Counted from the stretch's first letter, positions 10,191-19,664 are shown. The stretch: 64,000 nucleotides of DNA from Pararhizobium arenae (GCF_001931685.1 NZ_MOOY01000004.1:310001-374000), one strand, 5' to 3'. Notes: generated by a model from the sequence alone, not told the origin. A program made the numbers and translations.

Positions 10191-11030
10191 TCATTTCACC
10201 GCGTTCTGCTGGCGCTTTTCCGCGACCGCGACCGTCAGCGCCATGGCGAACGCCATGCTGGCGGAGAGCGAGCGGAAACCGGTATGATCGGCTTCAGCCA
10301 GTTCGAACCAGACGGTAGAGCACTCGGCCAGCGGCGAAAAGACGGAATCGGTGAGCGACACGACGGGGATATCCTTGCCGGAAACGGCCAGCGCCTGGCT
10401 GATGGTTTCCGCCGCATAGGGCGCAAAGCTGACAGCAAAGGCGGCATCGCTTTCGCCCGCGAAAGCCAGCATGTCATCATCGATGCCGGCGGCGGTGCCG
10501 ACCAGCTGGCAGCGGATTTTCAACTTGCCGAAGGCATACGCCATATAGCTGGTGATCGGATAGGCACGGCGCTTGGCGATGAGATAGATGGTGGCGGCAT
10601 TGGCGAGAATGCTGACCGCCCTGTCGAAGCGCACGGGATCGATGGCCGACGTCAGCGCATTGAGAGATTTGTGACCCGCAGCGATGAAGCCATTGAGGAT
10701 CGCGCCGCTTTCCAGCTCGTCATTTCCCTTTTCCGCAAGTGCGCGCAAACGCTCGTCATAGCCCGGTGCGCGTTCCCGCAGGCGGGCGCGAAAAATCTGC
10801 TGCAGGCTGGAAAAACCCTCGAAGCCAAAATGCTGCGCGAAACGCACCAGCGTCGATGGCTGGACATCGGCAGACACGGCAATGCTGGCGGCGGTGCCGA
10901 AGGCGATTTCATCAGGATTATCGAGCGCATAGGCCGCCACCTGCTTCAGCCGCTTGGGCAGTACGGCCTTACGCTGGAGGATCGCCGTCTTCAGCGCCTC
11001 GAAATCCTGCGGAACCTGCTCGTTGCTCAT
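10191..11030 (-). CDS. iolR: RpiR-family repressor IolR
   Basis: Transcriptional regulator of inositol catabolism, 279 residues. The N-terminal helix-turn-helix domain (about residues 10-85) includes AFGTAASIAVSADVQPSTLV and FAQHFGFEGFSSLQ. The C-terminal half is a SIS sugar-phosphate-sensing domain with IYLIAKRRAYPITSYMAYAF and IPVVSLTDS. The SIS ligand is likely a phosphorylated pathway intermediate. The ATG at 11030 was chosen over an upstream frame extension because homology begins there and a purine-rich site (AAGGGGAAACG) precedes it. Position immediately before iolC supports the assignment. Confidence 0.88.
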   Translation of the reverse strand: MSNEQVPQDFEALKTAILQRKAVLPKRLKQVAAYALDNPDEIAFGTAASIAVSADVQPSTLVRFAQHFGFEGFSSLQQIFRARLRERAPGYDERLRALAEKGNDELESGAILNGFIAAGHKSLNALTSAIDPVRFDRAVSILANAATIYLIAKRRAYPITSYMAYAFGKLKIRCQLVGTAAGIDDDMLAFAGESDAAFAVSFAPYAAETISQALAVSGKDIPVVSLTDSVFSPLAECSTVWFELAEADHTGFRSLSASMAFAMALTVAVAEKRQQNAVK

Positions 11031-11085
11031 CGTTTCCCCTTGCCTGAGATGTAAGGGTTTTAGCGGATCGCGAGGAAAGAGAACA

Positions 11086-11104
11086 GAATATTCATTCCAT
11101 TTCC
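11086..11104. promoter_or_regulatory. Possible second IolR site upstream of iolR
   Basis: An 8-base palindrome GAATATTC (11086-11093) is followed by two TTCC half-sites (11095-11098 and 11101-11104), 56 to 74 bases before the iolR start. Half-sites match those of the clear operator at 10174 but the six-base spacing is not kept, so autoregulation by IolR is only a suggestion. Confidence 0.3.
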
Positions 11105-11298
11105 AAGAATGTTTTTTCCAGATGCGTGTTTCCGGCGGAACCGGCGTTTGCCGCAAAATCGGCTATCTCTGCCTTATCGCTAACACCAAGCCCGTTCGTT
11201 AACGCATTTTTACGGTTTTGCGTTGAATGATCGGTTGAAATCATGGTTAACCAACCGTCAATGGCAGCGTGCTTCGTTGCCGACATGGAGTGCAGATC

Positions 11299-12141
11299 AT
11301 GTGCCGCTGGGCAGCCTATCGCGGGGAACCGCTCTATCTCGAGGAACTGGTGACATCGCCGGCCCATTCGCTGATCGAGCAATCCCACTGCGCCACCCGC
11401 GCCAAGACGGCCACCAATGGCGATGGCTTCGGCATCGCCTGGTATGGCGATCATCCCGAACCCGGCCGCTACCGCGATATCCTGCCGGCCTGGTCGGACT
11501 GCAACCTGAAGAGTATTGCCCGGCAGATCCGCTCTCCGCTTTTCCTTGCCCATGTCCGCGCCGCGACCGGCGGCGGCACGCGGCGCGACAACTGCCACCC
11601 CTTCGTGCACGGCCGCTGGTCCTTCATGCACAACGGCCAGATCGGCGATTTCGAGCAGCTGCGCCGGCCGATGGAGGCGATGCTCGACAACGATCTCTAT
11701 GCGGCACGCACCGGCACGACGGATAGCGAACTGCTCTTTCTGCTCGCCCTGCAATTCGGACTGGAGCACGACCCGCTCGGCGCGATGGCGGAGACATTGG
11801 CCTTTGTCGAGCGGCTTTCCGAGCATCTGGAACTGCGCACTCTGGTGCGTTTCACCGCTGCCTTCTCCGATGGCCACGATCTCTATGCCGTGCGCTACGC
11901 CTCCGACTGGCGGGCGCCGACGCTGTATGCGGCGCCGATGGGACCGAGCGGGGGCTATTGCCTCGTGTCGGAGCCGCTGAACGACGACGACAACGCGTGG
12001 GTCGAAATTCCGGACGGTACGGCTGTTATCGTCGGGGAAAACGGTGTCGATGTGCGGCTGTTCGGCACGGGAGGGCAGAATGCCAGCCCACAGACGCAGC
12101 ATGCCGTCTCCAACCATCGCGCCTTCTCACGCAAAATGTGA
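11299..12141 (+). CDS. Class II glutamine amidotransferase
   Basis: Ntn-hydrolase glutaminase domain protein of 280 residues, similar in size to EgtC/YafJ proteins. Cleavage after Met1 exposes the catalytic Cys2 (MCRWAAYRGEP), which fixes the start at 11299. Other glutaminase motifs are NGDGFGIAWY, LAHVRAATGG and NCHPFVHGRW, followed by FMHNGQI. No synthase domain is attached, so the ammonia acceptor is unknown. It is divergent from iolR, and its 3' end overlaps the convergent coaBC by 15 bases. Confidence 0.85.
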   Translation: MCRWAAYRGEPLYLEELVTSPAHSLIEQSHCATRAKTATNGDGFGIAWYGDHPEPGRYRDILPAWSDCNLKSIARQIRSPLFLAHVRAATGGGTRRDNCHPFVHGRWSFMHNGQIGDFEQLRRPMEAMLDNDLYAARTGTTDSELLFLLALQFGLEHDPLGAMAETLAFVERLSEHLELRTLVRFTAAFSDGHDLYAVRYASDWRAPTLYAAPMGPSGGYCLVSEPLNDDDNAWVEIPDGTAVIVGENGVDVRLFGTGGQNASPQTQHAVSNHRAFSRKM

Positions 12142-13332
12142 GGCGATCAGCCGGGCGATCCTTTCCGCCACGACCTGCTTACCCATCTCCGGCCAATCCT
12201 CGTCGCCGGCCTTGCCGATCACCTTCACCCGGTTGCGATCGCCGCCCATGATGCCGGTTTCCGGCGAAACGTCATTGGCGATGATGTAATCGGCGCCCTT
12301 GCGCTCCAGCTTGGAGCGACCGTTTTCCGCGACATTCTGGGTTTCCGCCGCGAAACCCACGACGAGAGTTGGTCGCTGCGGATGGCGGCCGATGGTCTTC
12401 AGGATATCCGGGTTTTCCGCGAGGATAAGCGGCGGCGGGGCTTCGCCGGGCTGCTTCTTGATCTTGTTGCCGGCGGCGGAGGCCACGCGCCAGTCGGCGA
12501 CAGCGGCGACCATCACGGCGATATCGGCCGGTAGGTTTGCAAGAACCGCGTCGCGCATGTCCTCGGCCCGCTCGACATGGATGGTCGTCACCCCCTTCGG
12601 ATCGGGGATTGTGACGGGGCCGGAGACCAGCGTAACCTCGGCACCGAGCCGGGCCAGTTCAGCGGCAATGGCGTGGCCCTGCTTGCCGGAGGAGCGATTG
12701 GCGATGTAGCGCACGGGGTCGATCGGCTCATGGGTCGGGCCGGAGGTGACGATGGCCTTCTTGCCGGCAAGCGGCTTGTCGCCTGTATCGAGCAACGCTT
12801 CGACGGCGGCGACGATCTCCAGCGGCTCGGCCATGCGGCCTTCGCCCTTCTCTCCGCTTTCGGCCATCTCGCCGGAGGTAGGGCCGATGAAATGGATGCC
12901 GTCGCCCACAAGCGTCTGATGGTTGCGTTGCGTGGCGGGATGCGTCCACATCTTGGGGTTCATGGCGGGTGCTGCCAGCACGGGCTTATCGGTCGCGAGC
13001 AGGATGGTGGAGGCCAGATCATCGGCGTGACCGTTCGCCATCTTGGCCATTAGATCAGCCGTCGCCGGCGCGATCAGGATGAGATCGCAATCGCGGGCAA
13101 GGCGGATATGGCCGACATCCTGTTCGTCTTCGCGGGAAAAGAGCTCCGTGAACACCTTGTCTGCGGCGAGCGCCCCGACCGCGAGCGGCGTTACGAAGGC
13201 CTGCGCGCCCGCCGTCATCACCGGCCGAACGGAGGCGCCGCGCTCCCTGAGACGCCGGATGAGGTCGAGGCTCTTATAGGCCGCGATACCGCCAGAGATG
13301 ATGAGGAGAATGCGTTTTCGCTGAAGGATCAT
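12127..13332 (-). CDS. coaBC: Bifunctional phosphopantothenoylcysteine decarboxylase/synthetase CoaBC
   Basis: Adds cysteine to 4'-phosphopantothenate and decarboxylates the product in coenzyme A synthesis. The first 190 or so residues are the FMN-dependent CoaC domain (ISGGIAAYK, the active-site motif PAMNPKMW), and the rest is the CoaB synthetase domain (SGPTHEPIDPVRYIANRSSGKQG, VAAVADWR). At 401 residues it matches the family. The 3' end overlaps the convergent amidotransferase gene by 15 bases. Confidence 0.95.
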   Translation of the reverse strand: MILQRKRILLIISGGIAAYKSLDLIRRLRERGASVRPVMTAGAQAFVTPLAVGALAADKVFTELFSREDEQDVGHIRLARDCDLILIAPATADLMAKMANGHADDLASTILLATDKPVLAAPAMNPKMWTHPATQRNHQTLVGDGIHFIGPTSGEMAESGEKGEGRMAEPLEIVAAVEALLDTGDKPLAGKKAIVTSGPTHEPIDPVRYIANRSSGKQGHAIAAELARLGAEVTLVSGPVTIPDPKGVTTIHVERAEDMRDAVLANLPADIAVMVAAVADWRVASAAGNKIKKQPGEAPPPLILAENPDILKTIGRHPQRPTLVVGFAAETQNVAENGRSKLERKGADYIIANDVSPETGIMGGDRNRVKVIGKAGDEDWPEMGKQVVAERIARLIASHFA

Positions 13333-13405
13333 GGTTCTATCCGATATGGCAGGCCGTCGGGCCGGACCCTAGTGCATGGCCTTTCAAGAGGCAACGCTGC
13401 CGATC

Positions 13406-15058
13406 TCACTGGTATTTTTCCCGCTGAGAAATGAAATGCTCGCGCAGCCGGGCAATCTCCGCCGGCGCCATCGCCGGAGCGGTCACGGCTGCCCAGCCGT
13501 CGAGATAATTTTCCGGCGCATAGACATGGCCGTAGCCCATGGGCGTGGTGGTGGCGAGCGCGATATCGAGGCCGAGCTGCAACGCGGTGATGACGGGATA
13601 CCAGCGCAGCTCCGGCGAGACATCCGGTCCGCGCGGCGCCTTCATCCAGTCCGGCTCGCGATAGAAGGCGTTTTCCTTGAAGAAGACGATGGGGTCGCTG
13701 GCATATTGCAGATAGACGATGCGCATCGGGCCCCAGACGGCACCGGGGATATCGAGCGCATTCTTCTGCGCCGTGAAGCGGATGACCGAGCTGTCGCCGA
13801 AGCGGGGCAGCCATGCGGGCGTACCCTTCACGCGATTGGCCGTTGCCGAAATCCAGCCGGCGCTGGGGAAGGGCGGGCCTGCCCAGAAGGCACCCTGCGG
13901 CGCATCGCCGATGACATCGATCAACTGCATCGAGCGGGCGGAATTCAACGAGCCGAGGCTGAGGCCATGCAGATAGAGACGCGGCCGCTGATCCTTCGGC
14001 AGCGTCGTCCAGTGGCCATAGACGGCGCGGAACAATGCGGTGCCGCTTTCCTGTCCGTAATTTGGCTCCACCAGCAAGGAGAGCCAGCTGGCGAGATAGG
14101 AATATTGCAACCCGACGCTCGCGACATCGCCATCGTGGAGATACTCGACCGGATCCATGGCGGCGGGATCCATCCAGCCGGTGCCGGTCGGCATGGCGAC
14201 GATCAGGATCGAGCGTTCGAAGGCGCCGACGCGCTTCATTTCCTCAAGCGCAAGGGCGGCCCGTTCCTCCGCCGTATCCGCCGCATCGAGGCCGACATAG
14301 ACGCGGATGGGCTCCTTGGCTTCTTTCCCGGTAAAGGCGGCGATATCCTTTGCCGAAGGACCGGAGGAGACGAATTCGCGGCCACGAAAACCGAGATCCT
14401 GCCAGGCGACGAGGGAGGCGGCGCTGCCGCTCTTCAAGGGATCGGTCGAGGCTGCGACATCGGCATCGATCAGGCTGTCGAGTTCCCGGAAGGACGAGTC
14501 GGCGATGCGCAGCCCGGCTTTCAGCAATATCCCATCGGCGATGGTCCAGACGAGAATGAGAACGGCGAGCGCGCTGAAGACGCGCGAAATCGGCCGCGTG
14601 CTGTAGGGCTCCACCCTGGCCGAGAGAAAGCGGAAGGCCTTGAGGCAGAGCCGTGAAACGAAAAGCACGATCAGGAACACCAGCACCGTGACGAGCACGA
14701 GCGACATGGGCTCGACGCTTTCCACCGGCGGCATATCCATCAGCGTGCGGATGGAATTTTGCCAGTTGCGAGCATTCCAGAACGACAGGAGCACAAGGAA
14801 AAGCGCGCCAGCGCAGGCGAGATCGCCGCTAATGCGAACGCGTCGGCCTTGCGGGATCGGCAATTCCAGATAACGCCAGAACCAGAGGCCGAGAATGCCG
14901 AAGCCATAGCCCAAGGCCAGCAGCAATCCGGAAAGCGCGCCTTGCATCAGATAGGGGCGTGGGATCAGGCTCGGCGTAACCGACGCGGCGAGAAACAGCA
15001 GGCCGATGAAAAGACCGGTTCTCGACAGGGCCAGTCTGTCTTTCAGGGCTTTCGCCAT
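13406..15058 (-). CDS. Membrane-anchored alpha/beta hydrolase (Abhydrolase_9 type)
   Basis: Predicted inner-membrane protein of 550 residues. The N-terminal 180 or so residues hold about five hydrophobic segments (for example GLFIGLLFLAASVTPSLIP). The C-terminal half is an alpha/beta hydrolase with the nucleophile elbow LHGLSLGSLNS and a terminal His region near GYGHVYAPENYLDGW. This two-part plan fits the Abhydrolase_9_N plus Abhydrolase_9 families, whose function is unknown. The ATG at 15058 was chosen because upstream codons run through repeat-element DNA. No operon partner is evident. Confidence 0.83.
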   Translation of the reverse strand: MAKALKDRLALSRTGLFIGLLFLAASVTPSLIPRPYLMQGALSGLLLALGYGFGILGLWFWRYLELPIPQGRRVRISGDLACAGALFLVLLSFWNARNWQNSIRTLMDMPPVESVEPMSLVLVTVLVFLIVLFVSRLCLKAFRFLSARVEPYSTRPISRVFSALAVLILVWTIADGILLKAGLRIADSSFRELDSLIDADVAASTDPLKSGSAASLVAWQDLGFRGREFVSSGPSAKDIAAFTGKEAKEPIRVYVGLDAADTAEERAALALEEMKRVGAFERSILIVAMPTGTGWMDPAAMDPVEYLHDGDVASVGLQYSYLASWLSLLVEPNYGQESGTALFRAVYGHWTTLPKDQRPRLYLHGLSLGSLNSARSMQLIDVIGDAPQGAFWAGPPFPSAGWISATANRVKGTPAWLPRFGDSSVIRFTAQKNALDIPGAVWGPMRIVYLQYASDPIVFFKENAFYREPDWMKAPRGPDVSPELRWYPVITALQLGLDIALATTTPMGYGHVYAPENYLDGWAAVTAPAMAPAEIARLREHFISQREKYQ

Positions 15059-15255
15059 ATCGCCTTTCCCCAAAAACACGCCGCACGCTGCGATTGCCGC
15101 CAGAATGAAGCCTTCCGGCTGCTGCCTGTCAATATTCTGGCATTGCCGAGGGGGACGGGGATGATGCGGCTCTTCCCTTACCCGGTCGGTGAGAAGGGAG
15201 CGCGTGCTGCGCTGATCTTGCCCGATCAGAAGCGTGTTGCGGTGTCGATGCTTTT

Positions 15256-15290
15256 GCCCCTCACCCTGGCCCTCCCCGGGGGAGAGGGGA
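15256..15290. repeat. Single arm of a RIME-like palindromic element
   Basis: GCCCCTCACCCTGGCC followed by CTCCCCGGGGGAGAGGGG, one hairpin of the two-hairpin element found elsewhere in the window. It ends eight bases before the 3' end of gshB and could serve as a terminator for that gene. Confidence 0.7.
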
Positions 15291-15297
15291 CGCCAAA

Positions 15298-16245
15298 TCA
15301 GGCGCGCTTGCGCTCGATGGCATCCCAAAGCAAGGAGGCGACATCGGCACCGCCGAATTTTTTCACTTCGCGGATGCCGGTGGGCGAGGTGACGTTGATC
15401 TCGGTCATGACGTCGCCGATCACGTCGATGCCGACGAAGAGGAAGCCGCGTTCGCGAAGGGCGGGGCCGATGCGGGCGCAGATTTCGCGTTCGCGGGTCG
15501 TGAGTTCGGTCGGCATGGGGGTGCCGCCGGCGTGCATGTTCGAGCGGGCATCATGCTCGGCCGGCACGCGGTTGATGGCGCCGACGGGTTCGCCATCGAC
15601 GAGCAGGATACGCTTGTCGCCCTTGCGCACCGCCGGCAGATATTCCTGGGCGATGAAGGGTTCGCGGAACATCTGGCCGAACATTTCCAAAAGCGAGGAC
15701 ATGTTGCGGTCGTCGCGGGGCGAATGGAAGACACCGGCGCCGCCATTGCCGTAGAGCGGCTTCAGGATGATATCGCCCATCTCGGCGCGGAACGAGGCGA
15801 TTTCCGCCGGGTCCCGGGTGATCAGCGTTTTCGGCATCAGGTCCGGAAATTCGGTGACGAAGATCTTTTCCGGCGAGTTGCGGACCCAGGCGGGGTGGTT
15901 GACGACAAGCGTCTTCGGGTGGATGCGCTCCAGCAGATGGGTGGAGGTGATGTAGGCCATGTCGAAGGGCGGGTCCTGGCGCAGCAGCACCACGTCCATG
16001 GTCGAGAGGTCGACGCGCTCGGCGTCGCCCAGCGTGTAGTGATCGCCCTTGATGTCGCGCAGTTCCATCGGCTGGACGGTGGCGTAGACCCGGCCGTCGC
16101 GCAGCGAAAGCTGGTTGGGCGTATAATGGAACAGCTTGTAGCCGCGGGCCTGCGCCTCAAGGCTCATGGCGAAAGTGCTGTCGCCCGCGATGGTGATGCC
16201 GGAGACATGGTCCATCTGGACCGCGACAGTGGTGATCTTCGCCAT
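15298..16245 (-). CDS. gshB: Glutathione synthetase GshB
   Basis: ATP-dependent ligation of glycine to gamma-glutamylcysteine in the cytoplasm. The 315-residue protein has family length. It starts [15 protein letters not shown], contains [24 protein letters not shown], the ATP-grasp segments [17 protein letters not shown] and [20 protein letters not shown], and ends with [19 protein letters not shown]. The ATG at 16245 is the homologous start; the longer frame upstream lacks family sequence. Confidence 0.95.
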   Translation of the reverse strand: MAKITTVAVQMDHVSGITIAGDSTFAMSLEAQARGYKLFHYTPNQLSLRDGRVYATVQPMELRDIKGDHYTLGDAERVDLSTMDVVLLRQDPPFDMAYITSTHLLERIHPKTLVVNHPAWVRNSPEKIFVTEFPDLMPKTLITRDPAEIASFRAEMGDIILKPLYGNGGAGVFHSPRDDRNMSSLLEMFGQMFREPFIAQEYLPAVRKGDKRILLVDGEPVGAINRVPAEHDARSNMHAGGTPMPTELTTREREICARIGPALRERGFLFVGIDVIGDVMTEINVTSPTGIREVKKFGGADVASLLWDAIERKRA

Positions 16246-16834
16246 GGGTCGTTTCCTGTTGAGCGTCGTTATCGAGCGTTCTATAGCAAATCGCAACGGC
16301 GGAAACATAAAGAATTCTGCAGGCTTGACCATGAAAACGCAGGTTCGCGTTCACGCGGCGCAAGGCGTCCGTGGTTTGAAGGGTATGAACTCGGCCGGGG
16401 CACATCGGGTGCCTGGTTGAGTTGTAGTAAGTGACACGCGATGTGCCCCGTCTCGGTGATTTTTACCTGCAACTCCGCTTCCTCTGCGCGGATTACCGGC
16501 ACCTTTGACAGGGTGGCGCTGACGGATGACCCGCCGCGGCACGAAAGGCATATCTTGCGAGATGCCAGTCGCCGGTCCGCATTTGTGCCGCACAGGCACG
16601 CCCCGCTCTCTTTCAAACGGGAGGGAAAGCATTTTCTGCAGGCCCCCTTGGATGTGCCTGCGTTTCAAACACAGACCAAAGGCACCGGCCCCGCCTCGCC
16701 GGCAACGCTTTCCGGTGTATCCGATAGCGGGACGAGAGGAGTGTGGCACGGGTGAAAAGGGCGGGGATTGGCGGGGACAAGTTTTTCGGCTTTTTTTGAA
16801 AGGGACGGCGTACTCCGTCCCTGACTAGAAATGC
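16246..16834. other. 589-base stretch without a convincing gene
   Basis: Several open frames of 80-130 codons cross this stretch on both strands, but none has a recognisable domain, a good ribosome site or clear codon bias. It contains a 12-base perfect inverted repeat (CGGGGCACATCG at 16396-16407, CGATGTGCCCCG at 16439-16450) with a 31-base loop, followed 11 bases later by a run of five T. This could be a terminator or a structured RNA. The gshB promoter must lie in the first 100 bases, read leftward. Confidence 0.55.
16802..16821. terminator. Hairpin at the 3' end of the MFS gene
   Basis: GGGACGG (16802-16808) and CCGTCCC (16815-16821) form a 7-base stem with a six-base loop, 14 bases past the MFS stop on the minus strand. 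On that strand the stem is followed by TTTC then A residues rather than a full U-tract, so it is not a classic intrinsic terminator. A run of seven T lies on the plus strand just before it. Confidence 0.35.
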
Positions 16835-18130
16835 CTATGCCGCCTGCGGCACGGCCGTTGCCGAGCCGGGCTTCTTCAGCAGCATCACCGCAAGTGCCGC
16901 AAGGATGCACATGAGGCCGGCGATCTGCAGGGCGGGCATGTACGTGTTGTAGTCGCTCTTGAAATAACCGGCGCCGAAAGCGGCGGTAGCGGCGCCGAGC
17001 TGGTGGCCGGCGAAGACCCAGCCGAAGACGAGGCCGGCTTTTTCGCGGCCGAAGTTTTCCGCAGCGAGCTTGACCGTCGGCGGGACGGTTGCGACCCAGT
17101 CGAGGCCGTAGAAGATGGCGAAGAGCGACAATTCCACGAAGCTGAAGCCCGACAGCGACAGGTAGATCAGCGACATGCCGCGCAAGCCGTAAAACCAGAA
17201 CAGCAGGACGCGGCTGTCATAACGATCGGACAGCCAGCCGGCGGCGATGGTGCCGAAGAAATCGAAGATGCCGATGACCGCGAGCGTACCGGCGGCGGTG
17301 ACCGCGGCCATGCCGAAATCGCCGCAGATCGAGATCCAGTGGGTCTGGATCAAGCCATTGGTCGAGAGGCCGCAGACGAAGAAGGTGCCGAACAGAACCC
17401 AGAAGACGGGATTGCCCGAGACGCTCTTCAGGATGACCAGCGGGGAAATCAGGGTGGCGAAGAGGTTGTGATCCTGCTCTGGCGGCTTGATGACGGCCGT
17501 TTCGCCATACGCCGGCAGGCCGACATCGGCGGGGTGATCGCGCATGAGCAGCAGGACGAGGACCATGGCGGTGGCGATGACGGCGACGGCAAGGGCAAGC
17601 GCAATGCGCCAGCCATAGGCTTCCGTCAGGGCGGCGAGGATCGGCAGGAATATCAGCTGGCCAGTGGCGTTGCTGGCGGTCATCAGGCCGACGACGAGGC
17701 CGCGGCGATGCGAAAACCAGCGGGCGGCGACGGTGGCGCCGAGCACCAGCGCCGTCATGCCTGTGCCGACGCCGATCACCACGCCCCAGAGCAGGAGCAA
17801 CTGCCAGACTTCGGTCATAAACAGCGAGATGACGATGCCGCCCATGATCATCGCGAGCGCGGTTGCGACCACTTGGCGGATGCCGAAATGGTTCATAAAG
17901 GCAGCCGCGAAGGGGCCGAGCAGGCCGAACAGTACGAGGCGCACGGCCATGGCGGAGGAGATATCGGCGATATCCCAGCCGAACTCCTCATGCAGCGGCT
18001 GGATCATCACGCCGGCCGATCCCATGGCGCCAGCGGTCGCCAGCATGGTGAGAAAAGTGGTGGCGGCCACGACCCAGCCGTAATGAATGTTTCGTCGCGC
18101 CATCCAGCCGGCGACCTGTGTCGATATCAT
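16835..18130 (-). CDS. Major facilitator superfamily transporter
   Basis: Inner-membrane transporter of 431 residues with about 12 hydrophobic segments and a central loop near residues 205-225. The start MARRNIHYGWVVAATTFLTML resembles MFS proteins of the oxalate/formate and monocarboxylate porter-like group. The loop 2-3 region and AARWFSHRRGLVVGLMTAS (loop between helices 4 and 5) are typical. Substrate is unknown. It is preceded by a MarR gene and a palindromic operator with the same core as the one in front of that MarR, so it is probably induced by the MarR ligand. Confidence 0.86.
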   Translation of the reverse strand: MISTQVAGWMARRNIHYGWVVAATTFLTMLATAGAMGSAGVMIQPLHEEFGWDIADISSAMAVRLVLFGLLGPFAAAFMNHFGIRQVVATALAMIMGGIVISLFMTEVWQLLLLWGVVIGVGTGMTALVLGATVAARWFSHRRGLVVGLMTASNATGQLIFLPILAALTEAYGWRIALALAVAVIATAMVLVLLLMRDHPADVGLPAYGETAVIKPPEQDHNLFATLISPLVILKSVSGNPVFWVLFGTFFVCGLSTNGLIQTHWISICGDFGMAAVTAAGTLAVIGIFDFFGTIAAGWLSDRYDSRVLLFWFYGLRGMSLIYLSLSGFSFVELSLFAIFYGLDWVATVPPTVKLAAENFGREKAGLVFGWVFAGHQLGAATAAFGAGYFKSDYNTYMPALQIAGLMCILAALAVMLLKKPGSATAVPQAA

Positions 18131-18172
18131 TTCCCGTCTCCTGAGAGAGCCGCCCTGGCGGCATGCGGTTAT

Positions 18173-18205
18173 CGGTATATGCCCGCATATGCGGGCATAT
18201 ACCCG
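18173..18205. promoter_or_regulatory. MarR operator cluster upstream of the MFS gene
   Basis: Positions 18174-18203 form a perfect 30-base palindrome whose centre is CCCGCATATGCGGG. It can be read as two overlapping sites, CGGTATATGCCCG (18173-18185) and CGGGCATATACCCG (18192-18205). The latter differs at one base from the palindrome in front of the marR gene (18626-18639). The cluster lies 43-75 bases before the MFS start, well placed for repression. Confidence 0.72.
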
Positions 18206-18218
18206 TTTTAATCAATAT

Positions 18219-18620
18219 TTAGAGAGCTGCGAGCAGCTCCCGCAACTGTTCCGTCTTCTCCGGCCCGAGCCGGGCTTCGATCTGATCCTGAACGCCATCC
18301 CAGAGGGGAGCGCCCTGATCGAGAATCTCATGTCCCCGAGGCGTAATCGTCAGCATGGCTTCCCGCTGATCGTCGCCATGGCCGATGGCGATGAGCCGCA
18401 TGCGCTCCAGCACCTTGGCATTGCGGCCGACGGTTGAGCGATCGAGCTCGACGCGGTGGGCAAGCTCCGTCAGGGACACCGGCTCCAGCTTGCGGATATT
18501 TCGCAGAAGGCTGAACTGGCCGATGTTGACGCCCAGCGGCGCCAGCGCCTCGTCGTAGTAAGACGAGACCTTGCGGCTTGCTCTGCGCAACAGGATGCAG
18601 TGGCATGAGGTGGTTGACAT
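18219..18620 (-). CDS. MarR family transcriptional regulator
   Basis: Dimeric winged-helix regulator of 133 residues. The HTH is in LTELAHRVELDRSTVGRNAKVL, followed by the wing GHGDDQREAMLTITPRG. The N-terminus has the unusual cysteine pair CHC in STTSCHCILLRRASRKV, which could act as a redox or metal sensor. The ATG at 18620 was chosen because the operator palindrome starts six bases upstream and no coding homology precedes it. It lies 88 bases upstream of the MFS gene on the same strand. Confidence 0.87.
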   Translation of the reverse strand: MSTTSCHCILLRRASRKVSSYYDEALAPLGVNIGQFSLLRNIRKLEPVSLTELAHRVELDRSTVGRNAKVLERMRLIAIGHGDDQREAMLTITPRGHEILDQGAPLWDGVQDQIEARLGPEKTEQLRELLAAL

Positions 18621-18625
18621 GATCG

Positions 18626-18639
18626 CGGGTATATACCCG
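18626..18639. promoter_or_regulatory. MarR autoregulatory operator
   Basis: Perfect 14-base palindrome CGGGTATATACCCG six bases before the marR start codon. It shares 13 of 14 positions with the site at 18192-18205 before the MFS gene. A repressor bound here would cover the marR translation start region and promoter. Confidence 0.72.
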
Positions 18640-18838
18640 TTTCTGATTAATCGCAAGTGCCCCTGAGTTTCACGCTTGATGTAGCGGAGCAGGTCTTCGG
18701 GTTGCCTGGCCCGGCGGGGCCGGCTACGGATGGCGAACGGCTGTCCGCAGCGTGCGCCGTCGCGTATCGGTTTTTGCGGACGCAATCTAAGGCTGCTGGG
18801 GTATCCGGCGGTCGATCAATTGCTGCTCTTGCAAGAGT

Positions 18839-19432
18839 TCATTTCATTCTGAAGCGTTTGCGCAGCTTCATTTCGACTTTCTCCCGCAGAACAATCAGGT
18901 TGTGACGCCATTTCGGAAGAGAGGCGCTCCAGGTTTTGATCCCGACCCGTCCATTGTTCATCGGGAAAGCCTGCGCGGAGGGCCAGTATTGCCGCAACCG
19001 CTCCAGCCACCAGTCTTCATCATGTTGGGAAACATGCGCATTGCGACCGTCCGACAAGGTCGCAATTGCGGGCCTCGTGTCGATGACATGCAGGGCATCG
19101 GGCGCTAGACGGGCCATCTCGCTGAGAACCGAATGCATCTCCTCTTCCGGAATGTGTTCGAGGACATCAAAACTCACGACGACGGAGAATGTCCGGTTTG
19201 GCAGGGCCGACCTTTCGGGTATGGCGGGATCGAAGGATACAACGTCGTCGATGCCAGCCTTCTTGCCGAGCCGTTGAGCAATGGGGCTGCGGCCGGCGCC
19301 ATAATCGATGAGCGACTTCGGGCCAAATGCCAGCAAATGAGGCAGGACCCTCGGCAAGTGCTTTCCGCCAAAACCATAAGCGCCGGATGAATGGAAATGC
19401 ACGTAATTGGCGATCAGATTGCGTTCGACCAT
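18839..19432 (-). CDS. Class I SAM-dependent methyltransferase
   Basis: Cytoplasmic methyltransferase-fold protein of 197 residues. SAM-binding motif I reads LIDYGAGRSPIAQRL (residues about 41-55), followed by VVSFDPAIPE and motif post-II/III VVVSFDVLEHIPEEEMHSVL. The basic C-terminus KVEMKLRKRFRMK is a little unusual. The substrate cannot be inferred and no adjacent gene points to one; the motif resembles group-transfer methyltransferases that act on small molecules or lipids. It stands alone, divergent from the esterase gene. Confidence 0.75.
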   Translation of the reverse strand: MVERNLIANYVHFHSSGAYGFGGKHLPRVLPHLLAFGPKSLIDYGAGRSPIAQRLGKKAGIDDVVSFDPAIPERSALPNRTFSVVVSFDVLEHIPEEEMHSVLSEMARLAPDALHVIDTRPAIATLSDGRNAHVSQHDEDWWLERLRQYWPSAQAFPMNNGRVGIKTWSASLPKWRHNLIVLREKVEMKLRKRFRMK

Positions 19433-19664
19433 TGGAAGGAGATGCCCAAGAATTTTTTTCCGAATGCTTCCACGATAGAAGGTTGTGCCGGGGTTTGGAA
19501 GAGGCTGCTAAAGTATACACTGCATGGTCGCCTGCTCCACGAAAAGAGCGTGATCCCGATGGATCATCGTCCTGCGGATCATCCGGAATCGATCGTTGCC
19601 GGGTCTTGTTACGATACGGAGCTATCCGCTACAGCGGGCGGGTCTCAACGCCATCGAGGTTTGC

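Noticed and set aside
16441..16755. 104-codon frame in the gene-free region before the MFS gene
   Set aside because: The predicted protein is rich in Arg, Pro and His with no domain, and competing frames of similar length exist on the other strand.
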